From: Paenibacillus lignilyticus
GTDB lineage: Bacteria > Bacillota > Bacilli > Paenibacillales > Paenibacillaceae
DNA: 64,000 nt
Direction: 5' to 3'
Assembly (NCBI RefSeq): GCF_017942085.1
Contig: NZ_JAGKSP010000005.1
Coordinates: forward strand, 248,001 to 312,000
Position numbers and translations under genes: made by a program. This document shows, one piece after another, positions 1 to 7,841 of the stretch (within the stretch, counting starts at the first letter, position 1; every line of letters begins with the position of its first letter). The notes below the pieces were generated by a model. It worked only from the letters and a program-made list of their open reading frames with translations. It was not told the DNA's origin and did not search any database.

Positions 1-1
1 G

Positions 2-100
2 CCGCCGCATATTCATCCTACTTCGTTGAATAAAGTGGTTACAACAAAGAATAGGTATCATATCGAGCTTCATGGCGATATCTCACATTATGAAGTCTAG
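2..100 (+). CDS. C-terminal tail of a possible gene entering from the left
   Basis: An open frame enters from the window edge and stops at TAG 98-100, giving a 32-residue tail that ends RYHIELHGDISHYEV. Its composition looks like a natural protein end, and it would overlap the 3' end of the convergent DUF2935 gene by four bases, which is a common arrangement. No family can be assigned from so short a piece. It could also be chance, because no start is visible. Confidence 0.3.
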   Translation, partial: PPHIHPTSLNKVVTTKNRYHIELHGDISHYEV

Positions 101-897
101 TTTGCCGGCGCTCCGGCTAACCTCTGCTCGAAGAGGTCGATGAGATGCAAGAACCGCTCAGCCTCGCGATACACGTGATCAGCAAGGAGAGGGTGGATAA
201 TGCTCTTGATCCGGCAAGCCTCAATGAGATCGCGAGCCGCTTTCTTGAAATCCCGCAGACTGGCAACCGAAACCCGGTTCTGATCCAGAAACTGCGTTAA
301 GAGCGGCGTCGTTTGAGACTGCGGTCGCATCGAGCTGAGATCCTGCGCTTGAAACAGCAGCTGATCAAAATCATGGCTGAAATCTCTCGCTTGCTCCACC
401 AGCTTCCGCTCGGACGGATCCAGCAGATGTCCAATAAACTTGGCGTGATCTGCCATAATTTTGAGAAAAAATACGTTTTCATCAATAATGGCATCCGGGA
501 GCGGCTCCAGCTGACCTTCGTTCAATTCATGAAGACGGTTTCGAAAATAATTCGCTTCCCGGCTGACATGATCCACTAAGAGAGGGAAATTGTTGCCGCC
601 TGGGAGTTTGCATGTAAGGATCAGCCCTAATATTTTGCGCTTGTATACCCAAATATGTGATGCAGCCGTACATACCTCGGTGTTAAACGCTCGGATTTGC
701 TGAGGGTCAGTTGTGAGAGGGAGCGCATTCGCTTTTGCCTCAATCTGTTCGAAAACCGAGTAGAATCCGTTCGCTTCCTGGATGAGCTGCGTATCTTCGC
801 AGCGAAATCCAAGTTTAAGGAATAAAGAATGCTCCTTCATGATGCGTGACCAGAAACGGATTTCTTCCAAGGATTGCGTGACAAAGCTATCTGCCAT
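97..897 (-). CDS. DUF2935 domain protein
   Basis: This 266-residue protein belongs to the DUF2935 family of mainly helical proteins found in spore-forming Firmicutes; no biochemical role is established. Two related helical halves can be seen. One begins near residue 11 (EIRFWSRIMKEHSLFLK) and the other near residue 140 (ENVFFLKIMADHAKFI), each with the aromatic/His-rich E-x3-H pattern typical of the family and suggestive of a metal or haem-like binding bundle (inference). The ATG start is firm because AAAGGAGGT lies seven bases upstream. It is monocistronic, with a strong hairpin beyond its promoter region. Confidence 0.85.
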   Translation of the reverse strand: MADSFVTQSLEEIRFWSRIMKEHSLFLKLGFRCEDTQLIQEANGFYSVFEQIEAKANALPLTTDPQQIRAFNTEVCTAASHIWVYKRKILGLILTCKLPGGNNFPLLVDHVSREANYFRNRLHELNEGQLEPLPDAIIDENVFFLKIMADHAKFIGHLLDPSERKLVEQARDFSHDFDQLLFQAQDLSSMRPQSQTTPLLTQFLDQNRVSVASLRDFKKAARDLIEACRIKSIIHPLLADHVYREAERFLHLIDLFEQRLAGAPAN

Positions 898-1165
898 GGT
901 ATAACCTCCTTTGTTCGGCTGCCTTTATTACCATATGGGCGAATGTCGGAGGTTAGATGTTGTCCGCAGCCAACTTACTGAAAAAGGAATTATTGAGGAG
1001 GTTTTGGATTTTGCAGCCGACCCAATCATACATGTCCTGTGGCAAGGAAGTAGAGTAGAATTGCTAGAAGCAAGTTGCAATTCCCCAATCTAATAATCGC
1101 AACAACAGCTCAGATGTTGGCATTAGTTAGAGTATAGTGGGTAGCAGGGTGGGGGAGCAAATATC

Positions 1166-1217
1166 AAAGGCCGCTTTCGATTGCTGCTTGGCAGCAGAAT
1201 CGAAGGCGGCCTTTTTA
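1166..1217. terminator. Bidirectional rho-independent terminator
   Basis: A 17-bp nearly perfect stem (AAAGGCCGCTTTCGATT against AATCGAAGGCGGCCTTT) is followed by T5 on the plus strand and preceded by an A-run that gives T on the minus strand. It closes the minus-strand amine-oxidase/RidA/TatA unit. The rest of 898-1235 shows no gene or other recognisable element. Confidence 0.8.
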
Positions 1218-1235
1218 GTCGATGCTTATCGGTGA

Positions 1236-1418
1236 CTACGATTTATTGTCAGTAACGTCTTCTCGGGTATCAGAGACAAGCTCCTTGGCCGAGGTCTTAA
1301 ACTCATGCAAGGTGCGGCCGACTGCACGGCCAAGCTCAGGCAGCTTGGATGGCCCAAAGATAATAAGAACGACTACTAAGATCATCATTAGCCCCGGAAA
1401 TCCAACATTTTGCAACAT
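1236..1418 (-). CDS. tatA: TatA twin-arginine translocase subunit
   Basis: A small one-pass membrane protein of the Tat pathway, which exports folded proteins with twin-arginine signals. The product is 60 residues. An N-terminal hydrophobic helix ([21 protein letters not shown]) contains the family FGPxKLPELG hinge, followed by an amphipathic helix ([18 protein letters not shown]) and an acidic tail. ATG 1418 is preferred over ATG 1427 because AGGAG ends directly at 1428 and needs the downstream ATG for normal spacing. It lies last in the amine-oxidase/RidA unit, whose first gene carries a twin-arginine signal, so it probably serves that substrate together with the tatC at 4243. Confidence 0.93.
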   Translation of the reverse strand: MLQNVGFPGLMMILVVVLIIFGPSKLPELGRAVGRTLHEFKTSAKELVSDTREDVTDNKS

Positions 1419-1451
1419 GCGAATCATCTCCTGTCGAATCGTTGTATTTTA

Positions 1452-2009
1452 TTAATCCTGATTATGATTGCTCGGATAGGCCGCAACCGCTTCGATCTCA
1501 ATCAGCCAGTCGGCATTCACGAGTCCTGCGACGCCGACAGTGGAGCGCGCGGTTTTGGTTGGATTTGTTTTGGTGTTGAAATATTTGGCGTACGCCTTGA
1601 ACCAGCCGTCAAAGTCGAATTTGCCTTCCTTGGCTGCATCAGGCGCGATATACACGCGCAGATATGTAACATCCTTCATCGACAAGCCTTGTTCCTTTAA
1701 TTGCTTCTCGATATTTTGGAGAATACTGGTTCCTTGGGCTTCCGTGTCCCCATAACGCTCGTAGATGGTTTTACCATCTTTATTGATGACTGCCGGCGTT
1801 GTGCCGCTCGTCTCAAAGGTAGCTGTTCCGGCGGGCATGGCAACCGCGCTGGAGATTGAGGATTGAGGACTTCCGTAGAACTCCGGCTCATTAATAGGCG
1901 TGAGCGGATATTTGTGCGGCGTAATGGCGGCATATACACTTGCGGTAGCTGCCAAGGAAGAGATGACGACGGTGAAGACGGCGATTTTGACCTTGCGTTT
2001 CAATTTCAT
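1452..2009 (-). CDS. Exported RidA/YjgF-family protein
   Basis: RidA-family proteins usually hydrolyse reactive enamine/imine intermediates made by amino-acid or amine-oxidising enzymes. Here a 185-residue protein starts with a basic stretch and a hydrophobic signal/anchor segment (KIAVFTVVISSLAATASVYA, residues 7-27), so the Rid domain (about 45-180) should act outside the membrane. The C-terminal Rid strand is recognisable (TARSTVGVAGL, then WLIEIEAVAAYP). The catalytic Arg of canonical RidA (in VARLP) is replaced by Gly in VAGL, so it is not an archetypal deaminase. GGGAGGG precedes the ATG. It sits directly between an amine oxidase and tatA, supporting a shared job. Confidence 0.88.
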   Translation of the reverse strand: MKLKRKVKIAVFTVVISSLAATASVYAAITPHKYPLTPINEPEFYGSPQSSISSAVAMPAGTATFETSGTTPAVINKDGKTIYERYGDTEAQGTSILQNIEKQLKEQGLSMKDVTYLRVYIAPDAAKEGKFDFDGWFKAYAKYFNTKTNPTKTARSTVGVAGLVNADWLIEIEAVAAYPSNHNQD

Positions 2010-2034
2010 GGTTCTTCCCTCCCGAATGTGTGGT

Positions 2035-3639
2035 CTATTCTTTCATGACACGCTCATGTATATCGGTGACAACTTCCCGTGCGGACTCAATGCCGCCTGC
2101 CATCCAAGCCGTAATGTAGCTGATATGCTCACCTGCGAGATAGACGCGGCGATCAGGCTTACAGAGCACGGGATAGTTGGTTTTTCTTTCTTCCGCGGAA
2201 TAGGAAACCCAGCTGCCCATGTTATATTTGATCGTTTTCCAGTTCACGGAGAACGAAGACTCGAATTCGCCGTAATATTGCGGATGAATCTTGGCCCCTT
2301 GTTCCAGTGCAAGCGCTTCGCGCTGCTGGAAGTTGAGCGCTCCGAACTTGTCGGCACTTGCGCCAAACGCGTAGTAGCCGAGCAGCACCCCTTTCTTGGC
2401 AAAGTAATTCGTAGGCGGGTAATAGATGGAGGAAATATCCAAGTTCGTCAGCGTGTTGCCTCCATAGATTTGATCGTCTTCCTCCCAGAATCTGCGCTTG
2501 AACTGCAGTCCAATCTTGCCGGCGTTCGCGTAGCTGGTGTTGTTGATCGCTTTTGTCATCTCTGAAGAGAGGTCATGTTTGATCGTCTTCAACACGGACA
2601 AGGGGATTGTGCAGATACAGAAGTCGCCTTCGATCTGCTTAGCCTCTCCGCTAAGCAGGTCGGTGTAGGACACTTGGACTTTCTCCCCGACATGCTTGAT
2701 CTCGGTTACCTCCATATTGTGTTTGATCCGGTTGCCAAGCCGCTTCTCGAAAGCCTTCGGAATCGCGTCTATGCCGCCAACGGGGTGGAACATCATCATC
2801 TGCTGATCATAGCTGTACTCGCTGCTAAAATAATTGGCGAACCCGGAATTAATGATGGCTTTCATATCGAATGGATCGCGGATGACGCCGGCATCGAGCC
2901 TTGAACCAGGCTCGTCTTTGTAGCCGCCTCGAGACGACCCCTTATAGAACAAATCCGCATCCAGATTACCTTCGGAGCGAAGGTATGAGACGATTTTTTC
3001 TTTCTCTTCCGGTGAAATCGGCAGATCAAGGCCCGGCTGATTGACGGCTTTGGCGAGCAGCTCGCTGATATAGCCTTTCGCATCGGCTTTTGCGGCGCGT
3101 TTACGGACGCGAGTTCCGGATAATGCACCGACTTTCTCGTTGTAATAATAGGCGCTGTCGTTCACGTTGTTGAAAGGCTCCATAGGAATGCCGAACTCTC
3201 GGCAGTAGTCCATCGTGACATGAAATTGCGGGATACGCATTGGACCTGCGTTCAAATAATGACCATCATCGAATCGAGCGACTTGCTTCTGCCCGCCTAC
3301 CTCTGTCACCGTCGTGCCCCGGCGAACCGACCAATTTCGACCGCCTGAACGTGCGCGGGCTTCGAGAATCGTACAATCATAGCCGGCTTTGCCCAGTTCG
3401 TAAGCGGCAGTTAAGCCGGCGACGCCGGCGCCAAGGATGACGATCCTCTTGCCGGAGCGGTTCGTTCCTTTCAGATCCCAGCCGGAGGGAGGTGTATATT
3501 CCGCCGCTTTCATCGTTTGGGGTGTAAAGAGCCCCATCGTGCCCATGACGCTGAATACGGCAGCAGCACCGCCGATCTTGCCGACCGTCGTCAGAAATTG
3601 TCTGCGCGACACTTCGTTTGGTGATTCTTTTGTTTCCAT
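2035..3639 (-). CDS. Twin-arginine-exported FAD amine oxidase
   Basis: A flavin-containing monoamine/L-amino-acid oxidase that would oxidise amines to imines plus H2O2 at the outer face of the membrane. The ATG at 3639 has AAAGGAG nine bases upstream and gives 534 residues; longer upstream frames lack a ribosome site. Near residue 11 is SRRQFLTTVG followed by a hydrophobic stretch, a clear Tat signal (S-R-R-x-F-L). The FAD dinucleotide fold follows (VILGAGVAGLTAAYELGKAG, then the E-A-R-x-x-x-G-G-R motif). The C-terminal family motif is YLAGEHIS..WMAGGIESA. It is the first gene of an oxidase-RidA-tatA unit preceded by two TnrA/GlnR-type operators, so nitrogen control is likely. The substrate is unknown. 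Confidence 0.92.
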   Translation of the reverse strand: METKESPNEVSRRQFLTTVGKIGGAAAVFSVMGTMGLFTPQTMKAAEYTPPSGWDLKGTNRSGKRIVILGAGVAGLTAAYELGKAGYDCTILEARARSGGRNWSVRRGTTVTEVGGQKQVARFDDGHYLNAGPMRIPQFHVTMDYCREFGIPMEPFNNVNDSAYYYNEKVGALSGTRVRKRAAKADAKGYISELLAKAVNQPGLDLPISPEEKEKIVSYLRSEGNLDADLFYKGSSRGGYKDEPGSRLDAGVIRDPFDMKAIINSGFANYFSSEYSYDQQMMMFHPVGGIDAIPKAFEKRLGNRIKHNMEVTEIKHVGEKVQVSYTDLLSGEAKQIEGDFCICTIPLSVLKTIKHDLSSEMTKAINNTSYANAGKIGLQFKRRFWEEDDQIYGGNTLTNLDISSIYYPPTNYFAKKGVLLGYYAFGASADKFGALNFQQREALALEQGAKIHPQYYGEFESSFSVNWKTIKYNMGSWVSYSAEERKTNYPVLCKPDRRVYLAGEHISYITAWMAGGIESAREVVTDIHERVMKE

Positions 3640-3719
3640 GCGCTTCAGCTCCTTTGGTAGATCGTCTGTTCGACTCTGCGAGAAATGTATCATGGATTTT
3701 TTCGGAAGCGCCAATATTT

Positions 3720-3736
3720 TGTCAGGAATTCTAACA
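3720..3736. promoter_or_regulatory. TnrA/GlnR box 1
   Basis: TGTCA-GGAATTC-TAACA matches the TnrA/GlnR consensus TGTNA-N7-TNACA at every defined position. It lies 81 bases upstream of the amine-oxidase start, in a divergent gap (3640-4015) that otherwise holds only AT-rich promoter-like sequence. The neighbouring plus-strand gene encodes a TnrA-like MerR-type protein, a plausible ligand of the site. Confidence 0.75.
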
Positions 3737-3936
3737 TTAATAAAATTTATATAGTCGATAGAAAAAATGAATCGGATTACAATTTCCTTACAGTGAATGT
3801 AGATTTAGTGCGGGTTTCAATTGAAGTTTGCATGGAAGGACAAGGTAGTATTTACCAGTTAGTTCGTTATGTTGGGTAATCCGTCCCATTGAACATTCCA
3901 AAAGATGGTGATAACATTTCGACCCAAGAAGGTTTA

Positions 3937-3953
3937 TGTAAAGTTTTCTAACA
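3937..3953. promoter_or_regulatory. TnrA/GlnR box 2
   Basis: TGTAA-AGTTTTC-TAACA is a second perfect match to TGTNA-N7-TNACA, 63 bases upstream of the regulator gene start. The two sites are about 200 bp apart, one near each divergent promoter, which fits joint control of both transcription units. Confidence 0.75.
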
Positions 3954-4015
3954 TTCGAAGTTGTCAGAAGCACTTTCGACGATCAAATACTTGAAGTCTA
4001 GGGAGGCTGCCAGCA

Positions 4016-4246
4016 ATGAATGACAAGGTAATGAGCATTGGTACGGTGTGCGACTTGACAGGATTGACGGAAAGACAGATCCGCTATTACGAAGAGAAGC
4101 AGTTGATTTTCCCGGTCCGAACCAAAGGCGGGGCGCGCAAATACTCATTCGACGATGTGGAAAGAGTGAAGGAGATCAACATTAAGCTCAGAGATGGCTT
4201 TCATACGTTTGAGCTTAGAAAAGCCGGAAGGGCGTGCGGGGAATGA
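4016..4246 (+). CDS. TnrA/GlnR-like MerR-family nitrogen regulator, short form
   Basis: A 76-residue DNA-binding protein with the MerR-type winged helix. The core [22 protein letters not shown], then the [17 protein letters not shown] stretch, is very close to TnrA/GlnR of Bacillus. Those proteins bind TGTNA-N7-TNACA and are controlled by glutamine synthetase through a C-terminal tail. This protein ends soon after the DNA-binding domain (TnrA is about 110 residues, GlnR about 130), so the usual glutamine-synthetase-sensing tail seems missing. A GGGAGG motif sits upstream of the ATG. The stop overlaps the tatC start (ATGA), so the two are co-translated. Two matching operators lie immediately upstream. 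Confidence 0.85.
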   Translation: MNDKVMSIGTVCDLTGLTERQIRYYEEKQLIFPVRTKGGARKYSFDDVERVKEINIKLRDGFHTFELRKAGRACGE

Positions 4247-4998
4247 GGCGCAGCGAAGAGACGATGACCATTATGTCGCATATCCTGGAGCTGCGAAGCC
4301 GAATATGGCGGATACTCGCTGTCGTGCTGATATCGCTAGGAGCCGGATTGTACGTATCACCTAAGGTGCTTCGTTATTTGAAAAGCGTGCCGCCGGGCTC
4401 TGATATCACCTGGAACGTGTTCTCGCCATGGGATGGTATTCGCATGTATATGACGATCGCGTTTGTCTTCGCATTGGCGGTATCTCTCCCGTATGTTCTG
4501 TATCAGCTGTGGAGCTTCGTGAGGAGAGGGCTCCATCCCGAAGAGCGTTCGGCAGCGCTTCGTTATGTCCCTTACAGCGTGGCCTGTTTCTTGATTGGGC
4601 TGGCATTCGGGTATTTGGTCGTCTTCCCGATGAGTTTCGACTTTACTTCCAAAATCACGACAAGCATGGAATTGGTGGAAACTTACGGCGTCGCGCAATA
4701 TTTCGGATTTATGTTCAATATCGTCATTCCGCTAGGTGTCGCTTTCGAGCTCCCGGTTGTTGTGATGTTCTTGACGAAGATCGGCGTACTGACGCCTCAT
4801 GGGCTTCAACGGATGCGGAGATACGCGTATTTGGTGCTCGTCATCGTTGCGAGTCTGATCTCGCCTCCGGAGCTCATTTCGCACCTGATGGTATTCATTC
4901 CGCTTGTCATTCTTTATGAGATTAGTGTCCTGCTCTCTCGTGTTGTGTACGGGAGGAGAAGAAGCAGTGCCGCGGCCGAGATTTCCGGCTCGTTATAA
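4243..4998 (+). CDS. tatC: TatC twin-arginine translocase subunit
   Basis: The polytopic receptor of the Tat translocase, which recognises the S-R-R-x-F-L-K signal. About six hydrophobic segments are visible. Family landmarks are the N-terminal [14 protein letters not shown] region, the [23 protein letters not shown] loop and the central F-x-F-G-x-x-F-E-L-P-V-V element (here [19 protein letters not shown]). Length (about 251 residues) is normal. The ATG overlapping the regulator stop (ATGA) is taken as start; GTG 4234 and ATG 4264 are alternatives. With tatA at 1236 it makes a minimal TatAC pair flanking a Tat substrate. A terminator follows directly. Confidence 0.93.
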   Translation: MRRSEETMTIMSHILELRSRIWRILAVVLISLGAGLYVSPKVLRYLKSVPPGSDITWNVFSPWDGIRMYMTIAFVFALAVSLPYVLYQLWSFVRRGLHPEERSAALRYVPYSVACFLIGLAFGYLVVFPMSFDFTSKITTSMELVETYGVAQYFGFMFNIVIPLGVAFELPVVVMFLTKIGVLTPHGLQRMRRYAYLVLVIVASLISPPELISHLMVFIPLVILYEISVLLSRVVYGRRRSSAAAEISGSL

Positions 4999-5000
4999 GA

Positions 5001-5031
5001 AGAGCGCCCCGCAATGTTGACGGGGCGCTCT
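5001..5031. terminator. Rho-independent terminator after tatC
   Basis: An 11-bp GC-rich stem (AGAGCGCCCCG/CGGGGCGCTCT) with a nine-base loop is followed by a T-rich stretch. It separates tatC from the convergent AraC remnant. Confidence 0.8.
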
Positions 5032-5037
5032 TTGGTT

Positions 5038-5649
5038 TTATTCACGAATAATGTCCTGTTTCGCTCGCTGTTTCCGATAAGCGGATGGGGTGATTTGGAA
5101 TAACCGCGTGAATGCGGACGAGAAATAATTGATGTTATTAAAACCGGTTGAGTACGCGATGTGTGCAATGGACAAATTCGTTTTACTCAAGAGATCCGTT
5201 GCTTTATTCATGCGAACCTGAATCAGAAACGCATGAGGTGAAATGCCGGCATGTCCTTTGAACATTTTCGTAAAATAACTGCGTTCTAAACCGACCTGCT
5301 CGGCGACGATAGGGACAGTTAACGCTTCGGCATAATTATCCGTAATGAGTTGGATTGCTTTTCCAATATACACGTCAGCTGTAGAGGAGCTGCGGGAAAT
5401 CGGCTCGCGATGCGCTGTGTCCCTCAAGACATTCGCAAACAATTGATAGATAAGCCCTGTTACCAGAAATTCGGTATAAGCAGGACTTCCTTGGATATCG
5501 AATAGCTGCTGGAAGAGGGCTGTTATAGCCGCTGATGATCCGTGCGTAATGACCGGGCATTCCGGCGTAATGCCGGCAAACTGCGCTTTCGAATCATTCG
5601 ACCATACGAGTGGCCGGGTCGTATGGACACCGTTCGGGGATATTGCCAA
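5038..5649 (-). pseudogene. 5'-truncated AraC-family regulator
   Basis: The last 100 residues form a normal AraC DNA-binding domain (AEALTVPIVAEQVGLERSYF for the first helix-turn-helix, STGFNNINYFSSAFTRLF for the second). Before it lies the tail of an effector domain (FAGITPECPVITHGSSAAI). The N-terminal cupin sheet expected in a protein of about 280 residues is absent. The only start is TTG 5649, and the frame runs upstream without a start to a stop near 5784, with no homologous sequence. I read it as a 5'-deleted regulator. A short DNA-binding protein made from TTG 5649 cannot be excluded. Confidence 0.65.
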
Positions 5650-5862
5650 AGCCGAAGGATATGGGGTGGATCGGGAAAGATCCCGTCGGCCACAATGGAG
5701 CCGATTCCTCGAATGAGCATAAGCAAACGATGGCGGAAGCGCGTAAAGGCTGGGGATTGGATTAACATTAACATTCGTCGATTATAAGTAATCCACTTCG
5801 TTTATAATGGGAGGGAGGCCTTGTTTATCGGCCAAGCTTATGGCGGAGGGGAGATACGGTTC

Positions 5863-6279
5863 ATGTACGAAACGAAAACCAAGGAGACGGATAAAAGCGT
5901 TCTGGAGTTTATCGAGAATGTGGAAAGTGCTGCGAAACGCGAGGATGCTTATAAGCTGCTGGATATTTTTACGGAAGAATCCGGATTTGAAGCGAGGATG
6001 TGGGGACCAAGCATTATTGGATTTGGTTCGTATCACTATAAATACGAATCCGGTCATGAGGGCGATGCGCCGTATGTGGGTTATTCTCCTCGTAAAGCTA
6101 AGATCAGCTTGTATTTTGCTCCGGATGACCCAGAGCGGGAAGAATTGCTGCAGCGATTAGGCAAACATTCGTCGGGAAAATCATGTGTCTACATCAATAA
6201 AATAGCCGACATTGATGTTCAGGTCATAAGAGAGCTTATCCAAAATACGCTCGCGTATGTGCGTGAAAGATATGAATGA
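5863..6279 (+). CDS. DUF1801 domain protein
   Basis: A 138-residue member of the DUF1801/YdhG-like fold, small cytosolic proteins of unclear role, some annotated as iron chaperones. Motifs typical of the family are MWGPSIIGFGSYHYKYESG, the YVGYSPRKAKISLYF strand pair and LGKHSSGKSCVYINKIADID. ATG 5863 follows AGGGGAG at ten bases; a longer TTG form from 5821 has a ribosome site placed too close. Its 3' end overlaps the convergent TetR remnant by 44 bases, consistent with decay of the latter. Confidence 0.85.
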   Translation: MYETKTKETDKSVLEFIENVESAAKREDAYKLLDIFTEESGFEARMWGPSIIGFGSYHYKYESGHEGDAPYVGYSPRKAKISLYFAPDDPEREELLQRLGKHSSGKSCVYINKIADIDVQVIRELIQNTLAYVRERYE

Positions 6280-6697
6280 CTAATCCAACAGTATCGCAAG
6301 CAACCGCCGCATGCCGGTTAAGAGCCGCATACGGAGGTTGCATGTCATATTTATCTAACATGTCCCGTAACTCCCCGGCAACATGGAGCGGTGACAGGGG
6401 CATCTTGTTTAGGATCCACCATTCCACGACGCCGACATATGCGGATAACAGAAATTGAACAGATACCTCTTTGTTACCCTCCTCGATATTTCCGCTCGCT
6501 TTCAGTCGTTCCACTATTCCGGCTTTGACCAGTTGAATCAATTGTTCCCGAAAACAAGAAATACCTTTGTGAGTAAGGACGGTGTAATAAAACGAAAAAT
6601 GAGCTTCAAAGTTAAGAAACATCTGCAAAAGGGAATGATCAAGATCAACTCTCTCTTCCGGAAGTTTGGATAGCAAGCAAAATATCATATTACCCAA
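6236..6697 (-). pseudogene. TetR-family regulator remnant (C-terminal ligand domain only)
   Basis: The sequence resembles the C-terminal helical domain of TetR/AcrR repressors (SFYYTVLTHKGISCFREQ, then LSAYVGVVEWWILNKMPLSP), but the N-terminal helix-turn-helix of about 80 residues is missing. The only start is TTG 6697 without a ribosome site, and the frame simply continues into sequence that codes on the other strand for a DsbA-like remnant. The last residues past DMLDKYDMQPPY look like read-on sequence. Without DNA-binding residues it cannot act as a repressor. Confidence 0.75.
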
Positions 6698-6723
6698 AGT
6701 CCAATACGACAGATGCTCTGCGC

Positions 6724-7134
6724 GTGGCGATTTATGCGCAGGAACAGGGCAAGGCAGCGGAGTGGATGTCTACCGTTTATAAGGCTTATTTTACGGATGC
6801 CATGGATATCGGCGATCATGAGACGCTAGCCATGTTAGCGGGGGAGAGCGGTCTTGACACCGGCCTTGTTCTTACTATGTTATCCAGTGATCGATACAAG
6901 GATACGGTCAAAAAGGAACGTCAAAACGGGTCCAGAAGAGGAATTAGCGGAACGCCGTTTTATATTTTCAATGATAAATATGCGATTTCCGGAGTAAGAA
7001 GCAGCGATGCATTTCTCGAAGTGATGGAACAAGTCTGGAGAGAGGAGCATCCATTGCAAATGATTGACAAGGGGGCAAACGGAAGTTCCGAGGGCGGCAT
7101 TTGCGGGGTAGACGGCATGTGCAACGTGACTTAA
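6724..7134 (+). pseudogene. DsbA/FrnE-like oxidoreductase remnant (C-terminal half)
   Basis: The product matches the second half of the FrnE-type DsbA family: NTTDALRVAIYAQEQGKA, the AYFTDAMDIGDHETLAMLAG helix, and the cis-Pro region GISGTPFYIFNDKYAISG. Full proteins are about 240 residues and begin with a thioredoxin strand and the CPWC-type active site; that half is gone. Recognisable homology begins near 6700, where the TetR remnant on the other strand also begins. GTG 6724 is the first possible start, with no ribosome site. A Cys pair (GGICGVDGMC) near the end is intact. Confidence 0.75.
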
Positions 7135-7238
7135 TAATTACAAATTTAACCACATGACGATGTCATGTGGTATTCTTTTGTCTATATGAAAGTTGTTGTT
7201 GCTTGAATACAAAGTTCGAGGAAGGGGAGGCATCGCTT

Positions 7239-7841
7239 GTGACGCGAATTGGACTAATCAGACATGGGATAACGGACTGGAATGTGGAGGGACGGGCACA
7301 AGGTCAAAGCGATATCCCGCTCAATGAAACCGGTAGATTACAAGCGCTTGCACTAGCCGAGCGATTACGGAATGAGCCATGGGATATTATTTACTCAAGT
7401 GACCTGTCACGCGCCAAGGAAACAGCTGATATAGTGGCAGGGTTTATGGGATTGACGGTTCTAACGGATCGCCGCCTCAGGGAGATGTATAAAGGCGAGA
7501 TGGAAGGCACGACGTTAACGGAACGAATACAGAAATGGGGAGAACGCTGGCTGGATTTAGCCCCTGGACAAGAAGATGACGACTCCATCATTAGTAGGGG
7601 AACTTCATTTATCTCAGAAGCTGCCGAAACTTATAGAGGAAAAAATATTCTGGTGATTAGTCATGGTGTTTTAATCGGCTCCACTATACAGCATTTAATC
7701 CCTTCCGTTGACACGAAGGTGCATATCGATAACACCTCTGTCACGACTATTACGCAGCGTGGTTCGATTTGGGAATGTGAATTGTTTAACTGCTCCAAGC
7801 ACGCAGGTAGAATCGACAAGGAAGTGGAGGAATCGACATGA
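7239..7841 (+). CDS. Histidine phosphatase family protein
   Basis: A cytosolic phosphomonoesterase of the phosphoglycerate-mutase-like branch. The phospho-histidine motif is LIRHGITDWN near residue 6, with a second-half ISHGVLIGS. The conserved Arg (SSDLSRAKETA) and Glu (MYKGEMEG) are present. GTG 7239 is chosen because GAAGGGGAGG ends eight bases upstream; the frame before it is not conserved in character. The stop overlaps the next gene by ATGA, so the two are translationally coupled. The substrate is unknown. Confidence 0.88.
   Translation: MTRIGLIRHGITDWNVEGRAQGQSDIPLNETGRLQALALAERLRNEPWDIIYSSDLSRAKETADIVAGFMGLTVLTDRRLREMYKGEMEGTTLTERIQKWGERWLDLAPGQEDDDSIISRGTSFISEAAETYRGKNILVISHGVLIGSTIQHLIPSVDTKVHIDNTSVTTITQRGSIWECELFNCSKHAGRIDKEVEEST

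Noticed and set aside
5523-5774. An 83-residue minus-strand frame overlapping the AraC remnant
   Set aside because: It is out of frame with the AraC domain and shows no domain features. It is probably a shadow of decayed sequence.
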